A stretch of DNA of 64,000 nucleotides, from positions 3,050,059-3,114,058 of the forward strand of contig PJRA01000313.1 in assembly GCA_016987375.1 (NCBI GenBank), given 5' to 3'. Below the pieces are notes generated by a model. It was given only the letters and a program-made list of their open reading frames with translations, was not told where the DNA came from and did not search any database. This document shows positions 1 to 11,484 of this stretch, piece by piece; the first letter of the stretch is position 1, and the number at the start of each line of letters is the position of its first letter. The stretch is from Brachionus koreanus. Taxonomy: Eukaryota > Rotifera > Eurotatoria > Ploima > Brachionidae. The translations under genes and the position numbers were made by a program.

Positions 1-3000
1 TTTACGATCAAAATAAAAATCGTGATATTAATTTAATTTTAGAAAATATGAACATAATTTAAGAATTTGTAAAACATTTTAATTAAAGCTAAATATTTAA
101 ATCTTGTATTTCATATTTAATGATGTGTTGGATCTAGATTGTGAGTCGGTGTGGTAAAAAATTCGTTCAAAGGATGCAAATATTGGGTTAGTGAAATAAA
201 TATTTGAATTAATTGTTAAAAATTTATTTAATGTTTTTTTTATTTAGTCGTGTTCGATTGAACTTATTGATATGATATCACTTATATGACACTCGAAGCC
301 CTACGAATGCAAAGATTGATTGCTTAAATGACCAATCTATCTTGGATAGTAAAGAATAAAGAAAGAAATTTTCTTTTCTTTTTTAGCCGAATTTCACTCG
401 AGAGTTTGTTAATTGATTTTCTTTAAAAAAAGTCCATCTCTTTGGGAATACTCGGGCAAGCATACCTCTTGACAATAATAGAAATCACACAAACCTGATT
501 CGCGTAGATACATGATCTACTTTTAAATCAATAAATCAATAAATGGTCATCATCAACGGAACGAGCAAACAAAATTATTTATTCACTAGGCAAACATTCG
601 ACTGTTAAAATTCATTTTATTTGAAAAACTATAAAAAATTCAATTGATACTTGAAATTTATTGTAGGTCTAAAAAATCAAATTTTTTTTACTGTAACTTA
701 AAGCAAGCATTTAAATTTGTTAATTTATTGTATATCTACATTTGAATGTATTTTTATTGCTATGTTTTTATTTTAACTTATATAATATTAATATTTACTT
801 AATTGCATAAGATTTTCCAAATAGAATTGCTTATGGTCGCAAATTTTCAAAAAAATTTCAAGTCAAAAACACTTTATTTGGAAATTTAACTTTAATAAAA
901 AAGAAAAATAATCTTTAAAAAACAAAATATCTGTAAATATCTAAAAATCTATTAGAACTGACATCATAGACCCAATTACATAAAAATTTGATTCAATTGT
1001 GCATGCTTTTGGTTTCTCCTTTCATTTAAAATTAATTTTTTTTACTATTAAAATCTTGAAATCCCTGCAAACCGAAAATTAAGAGATTGCGTAATAGAAA
1101 AAAAACCCTTAAAGAAATTTAATTTTATACTAGGAAGTTGATAAATAAATTTCATCAAATTAAAGTATACGAAACTAGCTAATACTTGATGTTCCGCACT
1201 ATTTCTAATTAAAAATGCTGAAAACTCTGGCTTTTGTTTAGCTAAGATAAAAATTAACAATGAATAACAACTAGTTCTAAAAAACAATTTTCAAAATTGT
1301 TTAAAATTCATAATTGAGAAAAGCTTGCTAAAATTTGCTCATTTAATTCAAAGGTAATTTATTTAAACATTAGAGATTGTGTCGGAATAAAAATAAAGCT
1401 CTTAACAAACGTCTTTATGTTTTTATTTTATAATTGCTTAAAAAAAAACATGTTTCATATTTTACTATTCGAAAATTCTATTATTTAGGTGTATTTTTCA
1501 AATATGTCAATTTGAAATAATTCCAGTAATTTGCTAAAGCATGTGACATAATATATAAACTCGACTATTTAGATCGGTACATGGTATTAGGTAATACTTA
1601 CGTTTATTGATTTGCTTTTTCTATTTTGAGAATGAAATAAAATAATAATAATATTTGCATTCAAGATTAGATTTAAAATTAATAAAAAAAAAATTTTAAT
1701 TTACAAAAATCAATTTCTCAAATGATTTTATCACAGTTTCTTTCACAACTAACTGATTTAAATCTTATCAATTTTAGCAAAAAAACTTTACTTATTAAAT
1801 TTATCAAAATATATTAAGCTAGTTAAATTTAGATACTTATACGTCTCATATTTGAGGATAAGGTTTTATTTTAAGATTAATTGCCTTGTTTTATTTATAT
1901 TAAAAAAAATCCACAATGAAATAGGGTAAAAATGATGTAAAATGATGATCATTCTTTTTTTTGCCTAAGTAAAAATAAGCCTTAAAAATATTTTATTTTA
2001 TCAAATTGAAATCGGGATAACTACTAATAGCAACTTTTAAACTGGAGTAATTTTTATTTAAGTTCATTAATTTCCAAGCGAATAAATCTTGAGTAAATAT
2101 AAGATATTATTTAGACTACTTGAAATAGGCACTAGTGAAGATTTGCTCGCGAGATCCAGCAGACAATCATTTAGTTTTGAACAATGACACTTATATTTTG
2201 ATAAAAAAAGAGTTAAGAAACCAATTGAAAGGTTATTGGCTTCTGAATACAATCATATACAATTAAAAGATTTGCTCGTAGAAAATCTTAATGGATAAAG
2301 TGACATATTAACTCAATTGAATAAAAGATTTTCTAAAATATTTTTACAAAAAGCTCTTTATGATAAAAACTTTTTTTTTATAGGATTCATTTAAATTTAC
2401 TGATTCGGCATATTTAAATTTGATCCACTTTAAATTTATGACAAGACAGGTAGCTTAGACTATGGATGAATTTGTAAGGATTCAAACTGAGCTTGACAAC
2501 AAATTAACTTAATACAATGATTTGTAATACAGCCTTGGAAAAAAAATCAGCTAAAATTTTGAACTAGAATATTTCAGTTTATATATGATTATAGAATATA
2601 AAATATTCATAACTAAGAAAAATTTAATAATTTAAGATCGTTAAGCATGATTGAACGCTTTATGATGGCAAGATTTTCTTGATTTGCCCGAGTTCGAAAT
2701 CGAATACTTTTTCAATCTATATAAGTGTTTATTATCTTATCATTGTTTAAATTTGAATCAATGTGTCAAATCATTAGTTATACTTGAATGTTTTTTAATA
2801 ATAGAGAAAATTGTTTTTTATAAAAAAATTGAATCAAAAATGCCATTAGAAATGGGGAAATAGAAATTAAATTAGTATTTAGACAAAACTAGGCATAAAA
2901 AATGATAAGCAAAATGGTTTTCAAATTTTGGCTCTGAAACAATCAAGAGTCATCCTTTTATCATAGATAATAATTAGTCATTTAGTTTGACTAATTTAAA

Positions 3001-4165
3001 TAATCATAGCTTAAGGCAAAACGCAGATATAGAAACATTACTTGATTAAATAATTTTCAAGTTAAAATTTCTTAAAATAAAAACTAATAATATTTAAAAA
3101 TTAATTTTATATGAATATCGTGTAACAATTATTAATCTTTAAAAAATGATGAAGAAGAAAAAAATTAAAAAAAAATTGAGAATAAAAAAGAGTTAATTTG
3201 CGAAGTTAAATATTTAAGAAAACAGTTTTTGACAAAAAAAAATAAAAATATAAATTAAATTTTTTAAAATTTCTTTCTTCTTTGCTCTTTAATTTTTTAA
3301 AGAGTTGTATAAATTAGAATTTCAAAATTGCTGTTATTGCTTAAGTAAAGTCCAACCAACCAATTCTTTTTTGAAACAAAAATTTTTGGCTATTTTTTTA
3401 AATTCTTGTCCTAGAAAAAACTGAAAATTATTCTAATAAATTTCTATTTTTATAAAAAAAAACTCATCAAATTTAAAAATAATTGATAAACAGTCGTGTC
3501 GATCAGTGAACCATTAGAAGAATTATTTTCTGCCAAATTTTTGCATTTCTACTTTATTAAAATACAGCAAAAAAACAAAACTGTCTAAAACTTTCAATTA
3601 GCCGATGATAAGCTCATTCCTTATAAATTCCAAAATTATTTTTAAAAATATCTATTTAAATGACTAGAAATCAATTCGAAACCTTAAATGAAAATAAGAA
3701 ATTTTTTTAATTCAAAACCATTGAAAATTCTAGTTTTTTTTTTTAACTAGAATCACGTAATAAAAAATAAAAAACAAGCTAAATGTTTTGGTTTATACAT
3801 TACTGCTTTTACACTCTTATCTTATTGAGTTTTTTAGCTTTCATTTTTTGAACAAGATATCTTATTTTAAATAAAAAAAAAATGTATTTTTATTTTTATC
3901 TTTCCATTAACTTTTTAAATTTTGAGTCTTTTATTTTTGCGATTGACATTGATACTCCATTTAAAAAATTCTACTTAGAGAAATAAAAATCAATTAAATA
4001 TAATTTATGGACTTTATGAATAGAATCAATGAGTATTGAGCATTTTTTCGAATGACAATCGAAATCGGCCTTAAGGCGATTATTTAAAATTTAATTGATT
4101 TAATAGCATGACTTTGTAAAGTAGGTGTTCATTAATGCTTGATTTTAAATTAAATTTATTCTTAC
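1..4165. other. AT-rich gene-poor stretch
   Basis: No intact gene is visible. The stretch is homopolymer-rich and may be largely downstream intron of the minus-strand gene whose first two exons lie at 4166-4467. The only coding-like content is the decayed plus-strand segment from about 2128, listed separately. Confidence 0.5.
2128..2640 (+). pseudogene. decayed coding-like segment, family unknown
   Basis: One frame from 2128 reads for about 240 bases with only two stops and ordinary protein composition (for example ERLLASEYNHIQLKDLL). It then meets an acceptor-like run of T followed by ATAG near 2383. A second frame continues from there (DSAYLNLIHFKFMTRQ, MDEFVRIQTELDNKL) with scattered TAA and TAG. 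Further on both TGA and TAA occur, so a reassigned code does not explain it. It looks like the remains of an intron-bearing gene or a transposon protein. In DNA this AT-rich the reading could still be chance. I recognise no family. Confidence 0.25.
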
Positions 4166-4467
4166 CTTTTGAAAGCTATATGATCTCTTGACGCCTAGAT
4201 ATTTTTAAGTTTAAATTATAATAAGGAAAATAATATCATCTCTAAAGACTTACTTGGACTCACTTTACTATTTTGAAGCGATTCATGACCACTTTTCGGT
4301 TTTGTCGACGATAAAGCATTTCTCATATCATTTTGATTTTTTTTTTGTTCATTTTCGCTTGACAGATTTGAACTCGTATTATAAACATTTGCTTGATCTT
4401 TATTAAATTCTTCTTTTTTGTCCTCATTAAGAGGCTTTTTTTTAAAGCTTCTCACAAATTTATACAT
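4166..4467 (-). CDS. 5' end of an unrecognised gene (two exons, incomplete)
   Basis: Exon 1 (4467-4254) starts at ATG and encodes a charged, Ser/Asn/Lys-rich segment beginning MYKFVRSFKKKPLNEDKKEE. It ends at a good GTAAGT donor in phase 1. The intron is 59 bp and ends in ATCTAG. A 29-nt micro-exon (4194-4166) follows, completes the codon in frame (VKRSYSFQK) and ends at a consensus AAAG|GTAAG donor. The two exons together make exactly 81 codons. I could not find the third exon with confidence. The rest probably lies further along the minus strand or before base 1. No domain is recognisable, and the composition suggests a disordered, basic N-terminus. Confidence 0.5.
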
Positions 4468-7400
4468 ATATATATAAATATATTTATTTATTAATTTTTT
4501 GTTTTCTATAATCTCTGTTAAATCTAAAATAGTTGAAAAAATTTTGAATTTTCGGAGTAAATTTCTATAATCCTTGAGTATTCTATGAGGTCTCGAAGTT
4601 TCAAGAATTAAGCCTTAACAATGATTAATGAATTGTTTGCTTTGAAACGACTTTTCTAAAACCAATTTAATAACTCAATACAACGTAACCTTTTATCTAT
4701 TTTGATTGACCAGCTATTTGCCAATTTGAATAGCATATATAAAATGAATTTGAATATTTTGAATGAGATTAATATTCATTTACTTTAAAGACTAATAAAT
4801 GATTCGAAATTCAGAAATATATTGTACTATTTAAAAGTGGCTATCTTTTTTTTTTTTGCTTTTCCTCAAATTTCTTTAATTTAAATCATTTATTTAAAAA
4901 AAATATAATCAAAAATATAATAAAATAATTTTAGATTTAAAAAATTTAAATTTATGACTTTTTAGAAAAGTCAGTTGACTAATAAGTTATTTTCAATACA
5001 ATTTATTTTTTTGTTTTTAGTGAGCATATCGAAGTTTAAAAATTTTTTGAATACAAAATTAAAATGTGTTCTAATTCCCATTTATGATTCATCAATTGCA
5101 TTTAGACTATAGCCTAAAACTAGCATATCTTTAGTGCATATATTTTTTCTTTTTTTTTAAAAAACAAAAATATTGTGCAAACATTTTTATATGTACAACT
5201 AGTTTTAATTAAAATATAAAAACTGCTCTATGTTTTAATTAAGATTGACTTAAATTGAAATTTGAATTTTTTCTAGCCAGTTGTTTTCTAATTTTAATTT
5301 TAAATTGATCACTTATTAAATATTTTAAATATTCAAATTTAAAAAAAAAACCTTTAATTAATTTTCCGTAATCCGGTCCAAAACTGACTTATATTCTAGT
5401 CTTATTAAGGCCATTATTTTCCTGCTTTTAACTATTCAAATAAAATAAGATCAATTGAGTAAATTTTCGTTTATGAATTTTTTCATGAAAATCAACTTGC
5501 TTATAAAAAAAGATAGAACAAGACATAGGAATTAAAAAAAAAAATTAAATAATCAAAGCACCTTAGATCCATGTAATCGGATATTGTTACTTGAGTAAGA
5601 TCATACTTTTTCCTTAGTTTCTTGATGCTTTGGAAAATAATAAATTTCAAATGATAAACATAGTAAAAGATAAATTTAAAATATCTATCTCATAAAACTT
5701 GGCGACATATATATTTGAATTATAATAAAGTCTAATCAAAAAAAAAATAAAGTGATAAAATAAACAGATTGATAAAAAATTCGATAAGAAATTTTCATCG
5801 CAACATAAAAAATATATTTTTACATATTCAATTTCTGACCTGATATTTGTGGACAAATTGAATTTGAAAAAATTCAAACTATCATCTGAGGATTAACTAA
5901 ATCCATTAGGTTACTAAAGTTAGTTGGTTTTAAAGCTCATATTTAAAACTGTTATCATAACATGACAATTTAATACTTTATCCAAAATGAAATTTAATTT
6001 TTTTAATTATTTAATCGTGGCTTGAATTCAACTGCTAATTAATTTCAAATATTTAAATGAGTTTTTTTTTCGTTTCAAATACTTAACATCTTTTATTGCT
6101 TTTAGGTCATGTATTTAAGATCTTTCCGCTTTTTTTGAATTAAACACCTAAAGTTTATCGTCATTTTAAAAGCAAACTTACTAATTTCGTTCTTACTTTT
6201 TAAAACTCGGATATTTTATTTAAAAACATTCTTCTTTTAAATTTTTCAAGACTATTTTTAAAGATGATTTTCAATACTTATATTTTCTGATTTGAATTTC
6301 AGTTAACTTACCAGTTAAATTTAAACACTAAAATAAAACGATAAATTAAAGCTAAAAAATTAATTTTTAACCAAAAAAATTAAATTAATATCGTTAATGT
6401 GATATGTTTTAAATTATGCTTATATAGAGTGTCAAATTTTTATCTTATCTTATCTTTCCAATAATTCCAAAAAACTATTCGTTTTGCTTTATAAATATTT
6501 TTTAATTAGATCATAAAAAATATTCCCAATATTTGTAAAAACTCCAATTTCTGATAACTGATATTAAGGTCAAGTTATTATTATTAGGAATGTTCAAAGC
6601 TTCTTAGTCAAATATTGAATCCTTTTATTTTATTTTATTTATTTTCTATAACCTCTGATTTGAGTTATTTAAGTATTCTAAGTTTTGATTCCAAGAATTT
6701 TGTTTCTCGATTAAAAAGAAAAATAATTTTGCTTAATTATACTGAGCTAATTAATAGTAAATACTCTTTTAATTTATTAAATAATAAATAAATTTTATTT
6801 TGTGTCAAAATTTAAATATTTGAAATTTAATAAACTAAAAATTTTATGATAAAAATTTTATTGAATTTGGATAGAATACTTAATTTTTATTACCTTTTAG
6901 CACATTAGAATATAATTTTAATTTCTTTCCAGACAATCAATAATTTAAACTTGATGCTTGAAGAATATTTGTGATCAAAACTTTTCACTAATTTTCATGA
7001 GCAAATTGAACTTATACAATTACCGTATTCTCTTGCAAATAAGTGCATAAGAATCCCTTTTCTAAAGAGAAGCGATATCTTTTAAGCTTCATTTTCATCA
7101 CTCTCAAAAAAGCAAGCTTAGAGTCATTTAAAATGAATTATTTTTTTATTAAATACATAATTCGAATTTTAGTAAAAATATTTTTAAAATTGATGAACTT
7201 TAACCCAAAATTTAATTAATTTAATTTCAAAAAAATTTATCGATAGATCACCTAAAATTTTAACTAACAAAATTATAATGAAATAAAATGAATAATTTTA
7301 AAATTTTAATCTAATAAACGAAATTCAATATGACAAAGCTAAAAACTATTTTTAAATTTTTCTTAAATTTTCTTGCTCTCAGCCGCACATAGATGTTTAT

Positions 7401-8830
7401 TATCTGTTGAAATCTGATATATTTCATCTAAACGGATATCAGTTGATTTTTGTTTGCAAACACTGTAGGTTATTAGCTACAATAGCTCAAGTTATCAAAG
7501 TTAGTCTCCAAATAAACTTGTTTTCATTTAAAATGATATTTGTATTATTTGAAAAAATATTATATTATTTGTTCATATCTTTATTCAAGTTGACTGCCAA
7601 TTCATTTATCTTTGCTAAAAATACAGAAATTATAAAAATCTATTTACATTTGGACTTAGTAAATCTTTTGGCTTAAAATCAAAATCATCCCAAAACTTTT
7701 TTTTGGACATGATAAACAAAAATCAAACATAGCGCTTATCTAAATACATTGCTTTAAACTTCAGTATCAATAACTAAATTTCTAAGGTATTTGTGAAAAC
7801 TTTTTGGCTATATATTTACTAACTAAATTTATCAAAATTTTTAAATATAGGTAAGCCCAAATAAAAACAATTTTTCAAAAATCCAACTTTGCTGGTTATT
7901 TTCTGTTTGAATATTTTTCAACTAATAAACATTTATAATCTTAACTTGAAAAAAAAACTCTTTTGATAGTAATATTTAATTAAAAAAATTAGAATTGAGT
8001 TATTTAAGTATTTTAAAATCCTATATTAATAAATATTAGATAAAAATTTAATTTTGTTTCGTAAATGAACTGAAATATGAAACAAAGATTAAGAGTTGAG
8101 TTAAATGACAATAAAATACTATTTTTAAAGTTATGCTTAAGTATTTAATATTCATTTTAAAATCGAGTTTTATTTTTAATTACTTTATTTTATTTTTATT
8201 TTTTTAGTTATGATTGTTATATTAGTTAAAAAAATAGATTTAAAACTACGAAATGCTAAGATTAGTTCTATTTAATGGATAATTTAGATTACTGCTTATA
8301 AAACATATAATTTTTTATAATTCTAAGAAATCGTAATGAACGAAGAGATTGAAAGATCACCTAATATTTTAACATGGACAGAAATATTGCTTTCCCTTTT
8401 AAAAAATATTCAACTAAAACAATCAAATGATTTTCTTTCTAAATTCGGAAAATAAAACTATGAAGCATAAATCAAAATATACTCAAAAAAAACTGGTTTT
8501 TATTCAAAAGTATATTTTGAAATATTTTTGCAAGATAAATCGTGAGTTAAATTTTCAATTAGGAATCCTTATAATCGATTGAAAAACTTGGAACCATTAA
8601 AAAACTTAATCTAAGTAAAAAAAAGTATAATAACCTAAAAATGCTGCTTTTTAAAATCAAGTTAAAATTGATTTACAATTAAATATAATTGCAAAAATTG
8701 TTTAATACTTGAAAAATGTTTCTTTAAAAAATATTCGGTTTGTTTTTAGTTTGTTTATCTTTTTTTTTAAATCCATGAAAATAATTTAAAATTTTATTTT
8801 TCTAAACATAAAAAGATAGTTTTTTTTTTG
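4468..8830. other. AT-rich intergenic stretch
   Basis: Reading both strands shows no convincing coding exon, RNA gene or structured repeat. Short open frames here are hydrophobic and low-complexity, as expected by chance from this base composition. Confidence 0.5.
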
Positions 8831-9034
8831 ATGAGTTTATTTGCTGTGATTTTTTTTTATCTATTTAGTGTTTCAAGAACTGAGCTGAACAAAGAATGCT
8901 TCAAAAAGTTATTGAATCAATCGATATCAAGAATAGTGCCAAATCCTGTTGAATTTTGTAGTCAAAACAACAATCCGATCTTATTTGCGCGCCATAGTCT
9001 TTTTGTGATAGATCCAAAGAAATATAACTCTTGA
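8831..9034 (+). CDS. possible small secreted protein or gene fragment
   Basis: An ATG at 8831 opens 67 residues. The first 17 or so are hydrophobic (MSLFAVIFFYLFSVS), like a signal peptide. A hydrophilic remainder with two cysteines follows and ends FVIDPKKYNS. Codon use is more gene-like than the flanks. It could be a tiny secreted protein, a first exon, or part of the retroelement debris that starts 600 bp downstream. No family is recognised. Confidence 0.25.
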   Translation: MSLFAVIFFYLFSVSRTELNKECFKKLLNQSISRIVPNPVEFCSQNNNPILFARHSLFVIDPKKYNS

Positions 9035-9629
9035 TTAAAAAAATGGGCTAAAAATTTTTTCCTATGATTCTTGTATTTTAAAGAAAAATCCAACAATATT
9101 TTCATTCAATGTAAATTTGAGTATTTTTTTTTGTAATAATTCAGTTGTTTTAGAAAAATCAAACACAAAATCATTCAACATGACAGTGCTCGTACCAAAT
9201 TTCAAGTCATCCAGAATGCATTATTTTTTTACAAAAATTTTTGCAATCAAATTCTAATTTTTAAATTTTTGAGCATTCATTTTATTCTTTTTGGAATTTC
9301 GATAATTTTACTGGTATGTTTTTCAATTAGTCTCTTAGTATTATATTCTTTCACATAATATTCAAATAAATGTGGCATTTGAAAGTTAAACTCTGATTTC
9401 TTTTTTAATTTTAATATAAAATCATTAATTAATTTATAAGCAAATATCTTAAAAGATTTTGAACTAATTGACACTATTATAACTTATCTAAAAATAGTTA
9501 ACTATTTTGGCAAAGCTAAAATAATTAATTTTTTTAACATTTTTTATTTTTTTAAAGCATATATATATATTTATTTATTACATTAAAGAGAACCAATATT
9601 TTTCAAATTGATTAAAAAAAACTTCCAAA

Positions 9630-9960
9630 ATGCCCTGGCAAGAGAGACTAAATAGTCTCGGAATGACGAGCCTGGCAACAAGACGATTGAGAGGCGATTT
9701 AATTCAAATGTTCAAAATTCGAAAGAATAAATTTTGTTAGTGAAAGAAATTATTCAAAAAGTTTTTGTCATACTCTTAAAAAATGCTGGAGATAGAAATC
9801 AAGAAAAAAGGAAAATATTGTTTTTGAACTATACAGGTTTTATGAACAGTTTTGTAGAATCATGGAATTAAATTGGACAAGAAAATAATATTTGCGAAAA
9901 CATTTTAAAGCTTGAATTTATTAAAATAAGAATAAAATTAAATAAGAACTGCTAAAATAA
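9630..9960 (+). mobile_element. non-LTR retrotransposon relic (RT C-terminus)
   Basis: From 9630 the frame reads ERLNSLGMTSLATRRLRGDL followed by IQMFKI. This matches the characteristic C-terminal segment of CR1/Jockey-type reverse transcriptases (pattern RLxxLxLxSLxxRRLRGDLIxxFKI). After a stop and a frame change, a second piece reads FMNSFVESWN and then a helical tail. It corresponds to the usual (N)RVVNxWNxLP...NSFKxxLD end of the same proteins. Stops and frame changes show it is dead. The rest of the element is absent. Confidence 0.6.
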
Positions 9961-10380
9961 AATGTTAATTGCTTTGGTAATGGTATAGAAAATTATACCG
10001 AAGTAAACTACCATATTATAATTACTACTATTATTATAATTACTTCGTTTTCATTGATTTTTTTTCTTAATTTTATTTGAAAGAATCTATTTTGATTTCT
10101 ATGAATAAATATGTTATTACCAATTTTAAAGCCTTTTCAGTATTTCTATCTCTTATTTTTGGAGAGACAAGATTAATTGGACTAGAGGGTGATAAAAATT
10201 TGAGTTATTAGAATTTTAGTAGGTTAAAACTAGATTAAAAATCAAACAAAGAAATTAGAAAATTTTCTTTATACATAATAAAATTCGATAAGTTTAATTA
10301 TTTTGGGTATCTAATGTTTTTGAAATAAATATTCTTTTTGTGTCTTATTTTTTTATCAAAATTAATAAATTTTTCATTTT

Positions 10381-10960
10381 TTGAACAATGATAAAAATCT
10401 TGTAATTTTAGCCTATTATGATGACATTGTAATGCTTTCTCTCATTGTTGATCGATGTCAAATGTCTTCTAATTGGCGATTGTGCATATATGCTAGCAAT
10501 TTAGTTGAGCAAAAAAGGAAAAATGTTGAAAAAAGCTTCTACTCTCTTTGTGGACTTGAATACAAACAAAAGATAGCTAGTTCAGATTTTTGGTGTTTGT
10601 ACAAATAATTTTACCAGTCTATTTTTAGATATCATCTTGATTTGATATTAATTTCGGAAAGAAAATTAGAAGAATTTGATAATAGACAGAATAAGAGAAA
10701 TTTGCTAGATTTTCACCTGTTCTAGATGCTTTTAAGCTGGAATCAGTAAAACAAATTTATATGAAACACAAATTATTTTTTAAACAAATAAGTCAGACCA
10801 AGTTTTGCTCTGATTTGTTAATGTATCTTAAAAGTATGTATCAAAAATTCGATAATTTTAATGCGTCTTTTTGTAGGCAATTGCAAACTTTTTCATTAAC
10901 ACCATTAAATATGCTCCTAATATTTCAATTGAGTTGATTGATTTTGTGTAAAAATGTAAC
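10381..10960 (+). mobile_element. non-LTR retrotransposon relic (RT motif C onward)
   Basis: The frame begins VILAYYDDIVMLS, the YxDD catalytic motif C of a reverse transcriptase. It continues with the thumb-like region (FYSLCGLEYKQ, CLYKQFYQSIFRYHLDLIL, FDNRQNKRNLLDF) seen in many LINE proteins. There is one in-frame TAA after CLYK near 10608 and one frameshift near 10720. After the shift the alignment continues (AFKLESVKQIYMKHKLFF) to about 10960. It is a recently decayed fragment. It belongs to a more N-terminal part of the protein than the relic at 9630, so the two are separate insertions or rearranged. Confidence 0.65.
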
Positions 10961-11484
10961 CATGGCTTGATAGACTTAGAAAAAAATGTTATCAAAAATC
11001 AAGTTTGAAATACTGCACGAGTCAAATTATTATTTCTTATTTAAAATTTTATAAGATTTATTAACAGTGAACTTTTAAGCTTTTTGAGATAATTGAGTTT
11101 TTTAAGTTCCTATTTTTATTTGCATCAAAATCGTATTTTTTTACTCTATTTTGTAAAAACTTTTTTTTTTTTGAGATCTTTTATTTTCTCTTTACTTTAC
11201 TTTTTTGTCCATGAGGCTTGAATTAATAATAATTATGGAAAACTTTTGGCCAACTATTAAAATTTATTTTACATTTGCTGAAGCTAGAAATGTGAAAAAA
11301 TTTATTACAAAATTTGATAAAATAAATTTATATTTTTTTATTTTTAAAAAATCGATTATTAATTACTGTTAAGTCTAAATAAAAAATTGCTATTTTATTT
11401 ATTATAAGGAAAAGTTATACATTTAAAAGTCAATAAAATATGATGCCCAAAAACCAAAAAAAATATTAACTTTGAGAAAAAAAT
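10961..11484. other. AT-rich spacer downstream of both flanking features
   Basis: No gene or repeat seen. It includes the 3' flank of the minus-strand gene that ends at 11485. Confidence 0.5.

Noticed and set aside
2128..3300. Reassigned genetic code (TAA/TAG as Gln)
   Set aside because: TGA also interrupts the frame, and well-supported genes in this window end at TAA, TAG and TGA in the normal way.
9277..9474. Minus-strand open frame with plausible composition (FKIFAYKLINDFILKLKKK)
   Set aside because: No ATG, no recognisable domain, no matching exon signals, and located among retroelement debris; not enough to call an exon.
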